A stretch of DNA of 64,000 bases from Roseibium polysiphoniae (GTDB taxonomy: Bacteria; Pseudomonadota; Alphaproteobacteria; Rhizobiales; Stappiaceae), in NCBI RefSeq assembly GCF_014842925.1, contig NZ_JACYXJ010000003.1:558001-622000 (forward strand). Reading direction: 5' to 3'. Positions 8,532-17,277 of the stretch are shown here, piece by piece. The translations under genes were made by a program, and so were the position numbers. The notes under the pieces are model-generated. The model had not been told where the DNA came from, searched no databases, and was given only the letters and a program-made list of their open reading frames with translations. Within the stretch, counting starts at the first letter, position 1. Each line of letters opens with the position of its first letter.

Positions 8532-11500
8532 ATGAATGTCCATGTGCCCAATGTCACGCTGGATGACAAATATGTCGCGACACAGGGGCAGGTCTATCTG
8601 ACCGGCATTCAGGCTCTGGTGCGCCTGGGCTTCGATCGGGCACGGCTCGACCGGGACGCTGGCTTGAAAACGGGCGGCTTCATCTCCGGGTATCGCGGCT
8701 CCCCACTCGGTGGGTATGACACCGAACTGACGCGCGCGAAGCGCTTCATGAGCGCGAACGACATTCATTTTCAGCCAGGCGTCAACGAGGAACTCGGCGC
8801 CACCGCGGTCTGGGGCTCGCAAAAGCTGAAGGGCCACGGCAAGGGCAGCGACTACGACGGTGTATTCGGCATCTGGTATGGCAAGGCTCCGGGTGTCGAC
8901 CGTGCGGGCGACGCGCTGAAGCAGGCCAATGCCTCCGGCACCGATCGCAATGGCGGCGTTCTGGCGTTAGCCGGTGACGATCATCTTGCCAAGTCCTCGG
9001 TTCTGCCAGGGCAAAGCGAATTTTTCTTTCAGCACGCAGAAATGCCTGTGCTCAACCCTTCTGATATTCAGGATGTGCTCGACTTCGGCCTGCATGGTCT
9101 GGAAATGTCACGCTTTGCCGGACTGTGGAGCGCATTGATCTGCGTGGCCGACACGATGGACGCGTCGGCGACGATCAACATTGATGACGCACGGCTCAAT
9201 TTCATTCGCCCGCCCATGGGAGATCCGCGCAAGGATTTCTCCATCAATCGGGATCTTCTGCTCGGCAACCGTCTCGAGACGGAACGCCTATTGCGTGATC
9301 TGCGTCTTCCTGCAGCGCAGGCCTATGTTCGGGCCAACGGCATCGACCGGGTCGGCTTCGGCGCGGACCGGCGCGTGCGGCTCGCCCTGGTCGCGACGGG
9401 CAAGGCTTACCGCGATCTGATGCAGGCGCTGGATCTGCTTGGGATCGATGAGACGCGGGCCAAGGCACTTGGACTTGCGGTCTACAAGGTCGGCATGGCC
9501 TGGCCGCTGGATCCTGAAGGGATCATCGATTTCGGTCGCGGTGCGGAACGCATGCTGGTGGTTGAACACAAGCGGGCGTTTCTCGAGCCGCAGATCAAGG
9601 AAGCTTTCTACCATGTTCCCGAGGCGAGCCGCCCGGAGATCTGGGGCAAGAAACGGCCGAACGGTGCGCCTTTCATCTCGGACGTTCTCGAACTTTCGAT
9701 TGCCGAGATTGTGCAAGGCCTGCTCGGTTGGCTTCCCGAGGAATCGGTCACTGACGACATGCGCGCTGTTGCGGAGCGCATGAACAAGCAGGTCATGTGG
9801 GCCCAGGGCCACGCAGAACGGGCCGCTCGTATTCCCTATTTTTGCTCCGGTTGTCCTCATTCGACCTCGACGCTTGTCCCCGAGGGCGCGCGTTCCATGC
9901 CAGGCATCGGCTGCCACGCCATGACCGAACTGGCGGGGCGAAGCACGGATGGTCAGATCCAGATGGGCGGCGAGGGCGTGCTCTGGGTGGGGCAGAAGCC
10001 ATTCTCCAAGGACGAACATGTCTTTGCCAACCTGGGCGATGGCACCTACTTCCATTCGGGTATTCTTGCCATCCGCCAAGCAGTCGCTGCGAAGGTGCCG
10101 ATCACCTACAAGATCCTCTTCAATGACGCCGTGGCCATGACAGGTGGTCAGCCCGTTGATGGACAGCTGACCGTGCCGCAGATCACCCGGCAGCTGGAAG
10201 CGGAAGGCGTTGAACGGATCGAGGTCCTCAGCGAAACGCCAGACCTTTATGGCGCGTGGAGCGACATGGCTTCGGGCGCGCGGATCAGCCACCGGGACGA
10301 ATTGATGACCGTCCAGAAGGAGTTGCAGGACTTCGCTGGTGTTTCGGTCATCGTTTACGATCAGACCTGTGCGACCGAGAAGCGCCGCCGGCGCAAGCGC
10401 GGCCTGATGGCCGATCCGGACAAGCGGCTTTTCATCAATGACCGGGTCTGTGAGGGCTGCGGAGATTGTTCGGTGCAGTCGAACTGCCTGTCCGTCGAGC
10501 CGTTGGCAACGCCTTTCGGCGAAAAGCGCCAGATCAATCAGTCGAGCTGCAACAAGGACTTTTCCTGCGTGAAGGGGTTCTGCCCCTCTTTCGTCGAGAT
10601 CGAGGGCGCAGCGCTCCGCAAGGCCGACAGGGCCGAGGTCGACATCGATGCGCTGGTGGCGGCGATCCCCGAGCCGCAACTCCCCGATCTGGAGCGCACG
10701 CGAAACATGCTCGTTGCGGGCATTGGCGGCATGGGCGTGACCACGCTCAGCGCGATCCTCGCCATGGCCGCTCATATCGATGGCAATCAGGCATCGACGC
10801 TCGACATGACCGGTCTGGCGCAAAAGGGTGGTCCGGTGACCTCTCATGTGCGCTTTGCCGCCGGCAATCGAACCATCGAAGGGCCCAAAGTGCCTACCGC
10901 AAGTCTTGATGTGCTGCTGGCGAGCGACATGATCGTAGCGACCAATGCGGAACAGCTTGCACTGGCCAGCCGCATAGCAACGAATACCTTTGCCAACACG
11001 CGCGTCGCACCTACGGCCGAATTCGTGATGAAGCAGACGCTTTCCTTCGATGAGATCCGGATGGATGCTGCGTTGAGGGAAGGCTCCAAGGCCTATCTTG
11101 CGATGGATGCCGCCGGGATCGCCGAGAAACTCTTGGGCGATGCGATCTTTGCAAACATGACACTGGTCGGCATGGCCTATCAGTCCGGAGCCTTGCCGGT
11201 TTCAGGTGAGGCGATCGAGGCCGCAATCAAGCTGAACGGCACGGCGGCTGCCGCGAATGTACAGGCCTTCCGGGCCGGCCGCGTACTGGCAGCTGATCCT
11301 GAGGCTATTCTGTCCCATCTGCCGAAGCCGGCATCCACTGCGAAGAAGCCGCTCGACGCCCAGATTGAGGACTTCTTCAGCGAACTCAGTGGTTATCAAA
11401 GCGCGGCCTATGCCCAGAGCTACCGCGATCTGGTCTCGCGGGTGAAAGCTGCGGATGAGGCACATGGTCCGGGAACGCTGCGTCTGACCGAAACCGTCGC

Positions 11501-12038
11501 CCAGCAGCTTTACAAGGTGATGGCCTACAAGGACGAATATGAAGTCGCGCGGCTTTATTCCGATCCCGCGTTCAAGGCCAAGCTTCTCGAGCGGTTCGCC
11601 GATCCGAAGAAGTTGAAAGTGCATCTCGCGCCGCCCTTGATTGCACGCAACAAGGATCCGAAGACCGGACGACCGGAGAAGATTGCCTTCGGACCCTGGA
11701 TCTTCACCGCGTTCAAGGTGCTTGCAGGCTTGAAAGGCCTTCGTGGCAAATGGTTCGATCCTTTCGGCCAGACAGACGAGCGAAAGGCGGAACGCAAGCT
11801 CATCGAGACCTACCGGTCGGATCTGGAGGAAGTGCTCCGACGTATCGACGGCGGTAACTACGGTCTGCTGGTCGAGCTGGCGAGGGTTCCAGATCTGGTG
11901 CGAGGCTTTGGCCCGGTCAAGGAGGCCAATCTTGCAAAAGCGGCTGAAAAACGCTCGGAACTTCTGGAGCAGCTGATCCGCCGGTCTGGCAATGATGATG
12001 ATGGCCGCGAGAAGGACTATCTCGAAGCTGCGGAATAA
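8532..12038 (+). CDS. Indolepyruvate ferredoxin oxidoreductase family protein (fused)
   Basis: Oxidatively decarboxylates arylpyruvates or branched 2-oxo acids to acyl-CoA, passing electrons to ferredoxin. At about 1168 residues this is the fused form that joins the IorA and IorB parts. Order: N-terminal pyrimidine-type TPP domain (SGYRGSPLGGYD near 50), TPP/Mg-binding core (NLGDGTYFHSG near 500, then FNDAVAMTGGQP), Fe-S region with VCEGCGDCSVQSNC (~638) and SCNKDFSCVKGFCP (~671), then the gamma-type domain (AGIGGMGVTTLSA near 730) and a C-terminal extension. I chose ATG 8532 because GGAGAGGAGG lies just before it; an in-frame TTG at 8508 sits inside that site. Neighbours suggest amino-acid catabolism. 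Confidence 0.92.
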   Translation: MNVHVPNVTLDDKYVATQGQVYLTGIQALVRLGFDRARLDRDAGLKTGGFISGYRGSPLGGYDTELTRAKRFMSANDIHFQPGVNEELGATAVWGSQKLKGHGKGSDYDGVFGIWYGKAPGVDRAGDALKQANASGTDRNGGVLALAGDDHLAKSSVLPGQSEFFFQHAEMPVLNPSDIQDVLDFGLHGLEMSRFAGLWSALICVADTMDASATINIDDARLNFIRPPMGDPRKDFSINRDLLLGNRLETERLLRDLRLPAAQAYVRANGIDRVGFGADRRVRLALVATGKAYRDLMQALDLLGIDETRAKALGLAVYKVGMAWPLDPEGIIDFGRGAERMLVVEHKRAFLEPQIKEAFYHVPEASRPEIWGKKRPNGAPFISDVLELSIAEIVQGLLGWLPEESVTDDMRAVAERMNKQVMWAQGHAERAARIPYFCSGCPHSTSTLVPEGARSMPGIGCHAMTELAGRSTDGQIQMGGEGVLWVGQKPFSKDEHVFANLGDGTYFHSGILAIRQAVAAKVPITYKILFNDAVAMTGGQPVDGQLTVPQITRQLEAEGVERIEVLSETPDLYGAWSDMASGARISHRDELMTVQKELQDFAGVSVIVYDQTCATEKRRRRKRGLMADPDKRLFINDRVCEGCGDCSVQSNCLSVEPLATPFGEKRQINQSSCNKDFSCVKGFCPSFVEIEGAALRKADRAEVDIDALVAAIPEPQLPDLERTRNMLVAGIGGMGVTTLSAILAMAAHIDGNQASTLDMTGLAQKGGPVTSHVRFAAGNRTIEGPKVPTASLDVLLASDMIVATNAEQLALASRIATNTFANTRVAPTAEFVMKQTLSFDEIRMDAALREGSKAYLAMDAAGIAEKLLGDAIFANMTLVGMAYQSGALPVSGEAIEAAIKLNGTAAAANVQAFRAGRVLAADPEAILSHLPKPASTAKKPLDAQIEDFFSELSGYQSAAYAQSYRDLVSRVKAADEAHGPGTLRLTETVAQQLYKVMAYKDEYEVARLYSDPAFKAKLLERFADPKKLKVHLAPPLIARNKDPKTGRPEKIAFGPWIFTAFKVLAGLKGLRGKWFDPFGQTDERKAERKLIETYRSDLEEVLRRIDGGNYGLLVELARVPDLVRGFGPVKEANLAKAAEKRSELLEQLIRRSGNDDDGREKDYLEAAE

Positions 12039-12062
12039 TTGAGCCAGGTATTTTGGTGTTTG

Positions 12063-12090
12063 AGGGCAGCTTCGGCTGCCCTTATTCGTT
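12063..12090 (+). terminator. Rho-independent terminator after IOR gene
   Basis: Perfect 8-bp stem AGGGCAGC / GCTGCCCT closed by a TTCG tetraloop, 24 bases after the IOR stop and followed by TATTCGTTT. It lies between convergent genes and may act in both directions; the U-tract is modest on either side. Confidence 0.65.
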
Positions 12091-12101
12091 TGGTGCCGCC
12101 G

Positions 12102-13106
12102 CTATCGGCCGAATGTGTCGCGCCAGGTCGGAACCGGGTCGCCGTCAGCCGCCTCGGCGTAATAGATGCCGCGGGCAATGGCGCGCGCAAGGCAGGAGGC
12201 AGCAGCTGCGCCGATCTGGACCATATCTTCAAGGGCCTGTTCCATTGGCTGCCGTCCCGTCGACATGGCGAAGACCAGGTCACCGTCGAGCGGTGTATGC
12301 GCCGGCCAGAGGGCACGTGCCAATCCATCATGTGCCATGACCGCAAGGCGCTTTGCCTCGGACTTGGTCAGGACTGCGTCAGTTGCGACCGCGGCAATGG
12401 TCGTGTTGGCGCCCGCCTTGAGCCCGTCGAGCTTGGTTTTGACGTCGACCGCGTTTGCCGGCAGGGGGGAGGGAAGTCCAAGGCCGCCGAACTCGAGCCC
12501 CTGTTCGAATGGAGCCGCCCAGAAGTGGCCCGTCTCTCCGATCGTTGCCCGGCCGAGTGCATTGACCGCAACGAGTGCTCCGACCGTTATGCCATTGTCC
12601 AGAACGATGGAGGCAGACCCAAGGCCGCCCTTCAGATTGGCTGTTGTCGCACCTGTGCCGGCGCCGATGGTGCCAAGGGCGAAATCATGTCCGGCATTGT
12701 CGAGCGCCGCGCGGCCAAGGTCCCTGTAGGGTGCTGCCGAGCCCCAGCCCTTGTCGCCGCCGTTCAGGAGATCGAACAAAATGGCCGTCGGGACGATGGG
12801 CACGCGCACTGGCCCGACCGCGAAGCCGTAGCCGAGCTCGGCAAGGCGTCCCTGAACACCTGCGCCAGCATCCAAACCGAAGGCAGAGCCACCGGCGAGG
12901 ACGACGGCATCGACGGCATTGACCGTCTGTTCCGGCTCCAGAAGTGCAATCTCGCGTGTGCCGGGTGCACCGCCGTGGATGGCGACGGATGTTACCGCCG
13001 GCTCGTCGGGAAACAGCACCGTTGCGCCCGATTTAAGCTCAGGATTGCACGCGTGGCCGACTTTCAGGCCCGGAACATCGGTGATCAAATTGCGTGGACC
13101 TGGCAT
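12102..13106 (-). CDS. P1 family peptidase (DmpA/NylC-type N-terminal nucleophile hydrolase)
   Basis: The 334-residue protein belongs to peptidase family S58/P1. These enzymes self-cleave to expose a nucleophile and act as L-aminopeptidases/D-esterases or amide hydrolases. The segment AGANTTIAAVATDAVLTKSE (residues 231-250) matches the NylC-like Asn-Thr autocleavage site, here N234-T235, so T235 would be the nucleophile. Glycine-rich blocks VLAGGSAFGLDAGAGV (69-84) and GTIGAGTGATTANLKGGLGS (145-164) are family features. No signal peptide, so cytoplasmic. Natural substrate unknown. Confidence 0.88.
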   Translation of the reverse strand: MPGPRNLITDVPGLKVGHACNPELKSGATVLFPDEPAVTSVAIHGGAPGTREIALLEPEQTVNAVDAVVLAGGSAFGLDAGAGVQGRLAELGYGFAVGPVRVPIVPTAILFDLLNGGDKGWGSAAPYRDLGRAALDNAGHDFALGTIGAGTGATTANLKGGLGSASIVLDNGITVGALVAVNALGRATIGETGHFWAAPFEQGLEFGGLGLPSPLPANAVDVKTKLDGLKAGANTTIAAVATDAVLTKSEAKRLAVMAHDGLARALWPAHTPLDGDLVFAMSTGRQPMEQALEDMVQIGAAAASCLARAIARGIYYAEAADGDPVPTWRDTFGR

Positions 13107-13216
13107 GGCGTACCCGCTTGGACCTTTTGCGCAAAACCGTCTGGCGCGCTTCGCCCAAGCCTAGACCGAATTGTCGGTGCGGGTCGAGGCGCTTGGAAGA
13201 AATTGCGCGGCTTCGG

Positions 13217-13753
13217 TTATCCGTGAAGGGCGTGATAGCCGCGGCGAACGTAAAGGAGAGAGCCTCCGGGCTCGTTCATGCGCAGATCCGCCACGGTCCC
13301 GATGATGACTGAATGGCTGCCCATTTCGGTGATGGAGTGGACGTCGCAGTCGACGCTGAGCAGGGCATCTTCGAGTGCTGGACAGCCGGTCGCAAGCGGC
13401 GTCCAGGCTGTACGTTGAAACCGTTCGTCCATGCCCAGGTTGCCGCGGCCGGCAAACACATCGGAGATGTCCTCATGGGCGGTGGCGAGCGTGTTGATGC
13501 AAAAGACCTTGTTTTCAAGGATTGCAGCGTGGACGCGGCTGGACCGGTTGACGCAGACTAGAACGCTTGCAGGGTCGTCGGAAACAGAACAAACCGCAGA
13601 GACGGTCGCGCCCATGCGTCCAGCTGGACCATCTGTGGTCACCACATGAACAGCGGCCGCGATCCGGCTCATGGCTTCGCGAAACGTGGCCTGATCGAGC
13701 GGATGGGCTTCCGTCTGCTCGCCAGCCGAAGTGTCGGCGCGATTGCTGTTCAA
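13217..13753 (-). CDS. Flavin reductase family protein
   Basis: The 178-residue protein fits the Flavin_Reduct family (HpaC/RutF-like): FREAMSRIAAAVHVVTTDGPAG near the start, GATVSAVCSVSDDPASVLVCVNRSS (about 48-72) for FMN binding, and a C-terminal SVIIGTVADLRMNEPGGSLLYVRRGYH block. Such proteins reduce FMN or FAD with NAD(P)H, usually for a two-component monooxygenase. No partner oxygenase is adjacent; the nearest flavoprotein monooxygenase (41254) looks like a single-component type. Partner unknown. Confidence 0.88.
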   Translation of the reverse strand: MNSNRADTSAGEQTEAHPLDQATFREAMSRIAAAVHVVTTDGPAGRMGATVSAVCSVSDDPASVLVCVNRSSRVHAAILENKVFCINTLATAHEDISDVFAGRGNLGMDERFQRTAWTPLATGCPALEDALLSVDCDVHSITEMGSHSVIIGTVADLRMNEPGGSLLYVRRGYHALHG

Positions 13754-14004
13754 AGGTTCCGATCCTTGTGTTCACCGGCCATTCCGCCTTGCATCCACCC
13801 TCATATAGGCGAGGTTTTCAGCGTGGCGACCTGTTCAAGCCTAACAAACCGCGCTTAAGGAACTCTTGTTGGAAATGTCATGTGTTCCAGGGCCAAGCAG
13901 GTAACAAGGGACCGCTCGCCGAAAGCCAAGGCGTGCTTGCAGCCGAGCTGGAAAGACCGATAGGGTGGCGCCAGAATGCACGTGCTCACAGTCGGGACAG
14001 TTGA

Positions 14005-15120
14005 ATGATCAGGACCTCTCTTCGCCTTGGTGCAAGAACTCTCGCGGCAGCGGCGGTCTTTGGAGCTGCGACTGGTCCGTCCTTGGCTGACATTGTGATC
14101 GGAGCAGCCGGGCCGATGAGTGGCCAATATGCGACCTTTGGGGCGCAACTGCGCTCCGGGGCCGAGCAGGCGATTGCCGATATTAATGCTGCCGGCGGGA
14201 TCAATGGCGAGATGCTGGTTCTCGAGGTGGGTGATGACAGCTGCAAGCCCGAGCAAGCCGTCGCGATTGCAAATCAGATGGTCGGCAAGGGCGTGGTCTT
14301 CGTGGCCGGGCATTTTTGTGCGGGCTCATCAATTGCTGCCAGCACCGTCTATGCGGAAGCCGGCATTGTTCAGATTTCGCCAGCGACCACCGATCCGACG
14401 TTCACCGACGAGCGGCCGGGGCCGGGCATTTACCGGATCGGCCGTCGGGATGATCAGCAGGCCGAGATCGCCGGGGCCTATCTGGCAGAAGCCTTTGAAG
14501 GCCAGGACGTCGCGATTCTCCACGACAAGACCGCCTACGGCAAAGGTCTGGCTGATGCGGCCAAAGCGGTGATGAATGATGCGGGCAAGACCGAGACGCT
14601 CTACGAGGCTTTCGACGCTGGCGCGAAAGACTACAGTGGTCTGGTGTCGCGGCTGAACTCAGAAGGCGTCGAGGCCGTCTATCTGGGTGGCTATCACAAT
14701 GAGGCCGGGCACATAAAACGCCAGATGACCGAGCAGGGCCTTAGCGCAGTGCTGATCACCGGGGATGCGGTCGCGACCGAGGAATTCTGGTCAATTGCAG
14801 GCGAAGCCGGGGCCGGCACGCTGATGACGCTTGCGCTTGATCCCCACGACAATGCGCAAGCCAAGCCTGTGATAGAGGCCCTTGAGGCTGCAGATAAACC
14901 CGCAGATGGCTACACGCTGTTCACATACGCCGCTGTTCAGGCGTTCGCTCAGGCTGCGCGCGAGGTTGGGACTGGTGACCATGCCGCGCTGGTCGATGCG
15001 CTTGATACGGGCGCTTTCTCGATGGTTTTGGGCGAGGTTTCCTTTGATGAGAAGGGTGACTCCACTCTGCCGGGCTTTGTCTGGTACGAATGGCGCGATG
15101 GCAAATATGACCCTAGGTGA
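14005..15120 (+). CDS. Branched-chain amino acid ABC transporter substrate-binding protein (LivJ-like)
   Basis: The 371-residue protein is a periplasmic type I binding protein of the Leu/Ile/Val family. It has a signal peptide (residues 1-28, cleaved at PSLA-D), then DIVIGAAGPMSGQYATFG, the usual first strand and ligand loop, GAEQAIADINAAGGINGE, and GHFCAGSSIAAS, the ligand-contact region. Length is typical. No LivH, LivM, LivG or LivF genes are adjacent, so it is an orphan binding protein that presumably docks on permeases encoded elsewhere. Confidence 0.92.
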   Translation: MIRTSLRLGARTLAAAAVFGAATGPSLADIVIGAAGPMSGQYATFGAQLRSGAEQAIADINAAGGINGEMLVLEVGDDSCKPEQAVAIANQMVGKGVVFVAGHFCAGSSIAASTVYAEAGIVQISPATTDPTFTDERPGPGIYRIGRRDDQQAEIAGAYLAEAFEGQDVAILHDKTAYGKGLADAAKAVMNDAGKTETLYEAFDAGAKDYSGLVSRLNSEGVEAVYLGGYHNEAGHIKRQMTEQGLSAVLITGDAVATEEFWSIAGEAGAGTLMTLALDPHDNAQAKPVIEALEAADKPADGYTLFTYAAVQAFAQAAREVGTGDHAALVDALDTGAFSMVLGEVSFDEKGDSTLPGFVWYEWRDGKYDPR

Positions 15121-15268
15121 GATCTTCGGCTGATCTTGGAAGGAAGGCCTGCTAAGCGGCGCCGCAGGCTTAAGGTTAACAAGAGGTTTCCTCGCCTGAG
15201 CATTTCACAGGCGTCGTTGGTGACCTAGTTTGGGCAGATCCTGTTCCCGTTAAAACGGTTGATCTGTT

Positions 15269-15775
15269 ATGCGTTCCGGTCTTGCTCTTTGCGTCATGGC
15301 TGCCGTTCTCGGCCTTTTTTCCGGTGCTTCACATGCAGCGGAGCTCGTGGGCTTTCATGAGCGTGGCTATCGTCCGGGAACCATCGTGATCCGAAACTCC
15401 GAGCGGAAACTCTATCTGGTTCTTGGGCGGGGGCAGGCGATCCGTTACAAGGTGGCCGTTGGAAAGCGGCAGAAGTCCTGGACAGGCTCTGCCCACATCA
15501 CAGCAAAATACGTGCGGCCGGACTGGTCTCCGTCTGCGGAAGTGCGCCGGGACCATCCGAACCTGCCGAGGCTGATCAAGGGCGGTGCGCCGAACAATCC
15601 CATGGGCGTTGCCGCGATGACGCTTTCAAATGGCAATTACGCAATCCATGGGACCAACCGGCCGGGGTCCATCGGCCGGGCCGTCTCTTACGGCTGCATC
15701 CGCATGGCCAACAGCGACATTGCCGACCTGTTCCAGAGGGTGGGCGTTCGTACGCCGGTCATCGCCGTCGATTGA
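15269..15775 (+). CDS. L,D-transpeptidase (YkuD domain)
   Basis: The 168-residue protein has a signal peptide (residues 1-24, cleaved near SHAAE) and a near-minimal ErfK/YbiS/YcfS/YnhG (YkuD) domain. The catalytic motif is IHGTNRPGSIGRAVSYGCIRM, with His127 and nucleophile Cys143. Such enzymes make 3-3 peptidoglycan cross-links or attach lipoproteins to the cell wall in the periplasm. It lacks a LysM domain. A second L,D-transpeptidase is encoded at 38968. Confidence 0.92.
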   Translation: MRSGLALCVMAAVLGLFSGASHAAELVGFHERGYRPGTIVIRNSERKLYLVLGRGQAIRYKVAVGKRQKSWTGSAHITAKYVRPDWSPSAEVRRDHPNLPRLIKGGAPNNPMGVAAMTLSNGNYAIHGTNRPGSIGRAVSYGCIRMANSDIADLFQRVGVRTPVIAVD

Positions 15776-15863
15776 CGATAAAAAGCGCCAGATTTTAGTC
15801 CTTCATTCAGGCCTGAGCGCCCTGAAATCTGCGATTTTGTGCAGGTATCCGTGTTCTTCCTGA

Positions 15864-15891
15864 TTATATATTCGTAAAGATGAATATATAA
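15864..15891. promoter_or_regulatory. Perfect palindrome, SqrR/BigR-type operator
   Basis: Arms TTATATATTC and GAATATATAA are exactly complementary and separated by 8 bases, 38 bases upstream of the first YeeE/YedE start codon. The core ATTC-N8-GAAT matches the site reported for the persulfide-sensing ArsR-family repressor SqrR, a relative of BigR. Regulators of this family often control YeeE/YedE (PmpAB) and sulfide-oxidation genes. No SqrR/BigR gene is in this window, so the regulator would be encoded elsewhere. Confidence 0.65.
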
Positions 15892-15929
15892 GTCCATATG
15901 CATATCCTGAAGTGTTCAAGGAGGGCAAA

Positions 15930-16445
15930 ATGGACATCCTAACCAAGAAATCCTGGTCGCCATACGCGGCTGGTGTCGTGATTGGCCTCTTGCAAATCCC
16001 GGCCTTTCTTCTGGTCGACACCGCGCTGGGCGCATCCTCGTCCTTTGTGACGGCTGCTGCCTGGGTCGCGGGTCTCTTCGATCCGGCGGCAGCGCAGATC
16101 GACTATTTCGCGAAATACATGACCAGCTCGAAATACTATTGGCAGTCCGCACTTGTCATCGGGATTGCGCTGGGCGCTTTCCTCTCGGCCAAAGCCTCCG
16201 GGACGGAACGGGCCAATTATGCTCCGAGCTGGACGAAAATGACCGGTATTCGGTCCCTGGCAGCGCGCATGGTGATGGGGTTTGCAGGCGGGTTCGTCCT
16301 GCTGATCGGCGCCCGGATTGCAGGCGGCTGTACGTCCGGCCATGGAATTTCCGGCATGGCTCAGCTTGCGGTCGGCTCGACCGTTGCCGTTGCCACCATG
16401 TTCGCTGGCGGCATTCTCATGTCGCTTGCTTACAAGAAGATCTGA
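15930..16445 (+). CDS. YeeE/YedE family protein, first half (PmpA-like)
   Basis: The 171-residue inner-membrane protein has about four hydrophobic segments. The motif ARIAGGCTSGHGISG contains Cys134, the conserved thiol of the YeeE/YedE (sulf_transp) family, whose characterised members move thiosulfate or related sulfur species through the membrane by cysteine relay. ATG 15930 is preceded by AAGGAGGG; an in-frame upstream start at 15912 is disfavoured. It is followed 12 bases later by a second half-size member, so the two probably form one transporter. Confidence 0.88.
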   Translation: MDILTKKSWSPYAAGVVIGLLQIPAFLLVDTALGASSSFVTAAAWVAGLFDPAAAQIDYFAKYMTSSKYYWQSALVIGIALGAFLSAKASGTERANYAPSWTKMTGIRSLAARMVMGFAGGFVLLIGARIAGGCTSGHGISGMAQLAVGSTVAVATMFAGGILMSLAYKKI

Positions 16446-16457
16446 GGAGGATCCGAT

Positions 16458-17081
16458 ATGTCCTTGTTTTTCATGATTGTCCTCGGCCTGGTCATGGGGC
16501 TGGTGTTTGGTGTCGCCCTGGAAAAGAGCCGCGTCATGGAGCCAGGTGTGCTCGTTGGCCAGTTCCAGTTCCGCAATTTCATCATGCTGAAAATGTTTCT
16601 GGCAGCGACCGCCACAGGTCTTGTTGTTCTGGCAGTCTTGAACGGTGTCTTTGATGTGCCGCTGCATCCGAAGGCGGCCGCTTGGGGACCGGTCATCATC
16701 GGAGGCCTGATCCTGGGGATCGGGATTGCCTTGGCGGGCGCCTGCCCGGGCACCGCGCTGGCCCAGATCGGGGCAGGCTACAAGGATGCCTGGGCCATCG
16801 TGGCCGGTGGCATCCTGGGCGCGATGGTCTATGGCTACAACATCAACTGGTTCAAGTCGGTTCTCGATTTCGGCGACGCCGGCAAGATCACCTTTGCGGA
16901 TCTGAACCCGCTGCCATTCTGGGCGCTGGCCCTGCTTGCGGCAGCTGGTCTCATTGCCCTGATGGTTGTGCTGGAGAGACTATCGCCAAGTGCGATCGAA
17001 AACGGCAGATGCGACGTTCCCATGGAGGGAGCGGACGATGATCGGCTGGGTCATCAGGTGCACGGCCAGCCTGCCGAATAG
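16458..17081 (+). CDS. YeeE/YedE family protein, second half (PmpB-like)
   Basis: The 207-residue inner-membrane protein pairs with the gene just upstream. About five hydrophobic segments are visible, and GIALAGACPGTALAQIG holds Cys96, the conserved GxCPG cysteine of the family. A GAGGAGG Shine-Dalgarno sits between the two genes. The C-terminal ~25 residues are hydrophilic (GRCDVPMEGADDDR) with an extra cysteine. Together with the first half it probably moves a reduced sulfur species across the inner membrane. The substrate is not shown by sequence. Confidence 0.86.
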   Translation: MSLFFMIVLGLVMGLVFGVALEKSRVMEPGVLVGQFQFRNFIMLKMFLAATATGLVVLAVLNGVFDVPLHPKAAAWGPVIIGGLILGIGIALAGACPGTALAQIGAGYKDAWAIVAGGILGAMVYGYNINWFKSVLDFGDAGKITFADLNPLPFWALALLAAAGLIALMVVLERLSPSAIENGRCDVPMEGADDDRLGHQVHGQPAE

Positions 17082-17103
17082 GCGCTGATCGACATTTTGG
17101 AAC

Positions 17104-17122
17104 ACCGGGCCCGCCCGGTTTG
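17104..17122 (+). terminator. Weak terminator-like hairpin after YeeE/YedE pair
   Basis: Inverted repeat ACCGGGC / GCCCGGT with a 2-base centre, 22 bases after the stop codon, followed by only TTTG. The poor U-tract makes it a weak candidate. The rest of the interval up to 17277 shows nothing clear. Confidence 0.3.
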
Positions 17123-17277
17123 AAGGCCCGCTTTTGCAATGGCAGCCCCAAGCCCTGCAGAAGCGGGCCATCTTTTTAGCCCAAATACAAAGGCGGTATC
17201 ATCGCGGCCAGCTTGCGTTCTTTCTGTACCGGCAGCACTCTTGCTGCAACAAGGGCAGCGGATTCGGGGTGGCCTCC

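Noticed and set aside
9288..10847. 519-residue open frame on the minus strand
   Set aside because: It is a codon-bias shadow antisense to the conserved IOR gene; its translation is rich in His/Arg and lacks any recognisable domain.
12039..13226. 395-residue plus-strand frame
   Set aside because: Antisense to the P1 peptidase over most of its length, with Cys/Arg-rich translation and no motif.
13859..13888. GGAAC-N20-GTTCC inverted repeat before the LivJ-like gene
   Set aside because: Arms are only five bases and the spacing does not fit the EcfG-type promoter or a known operator.
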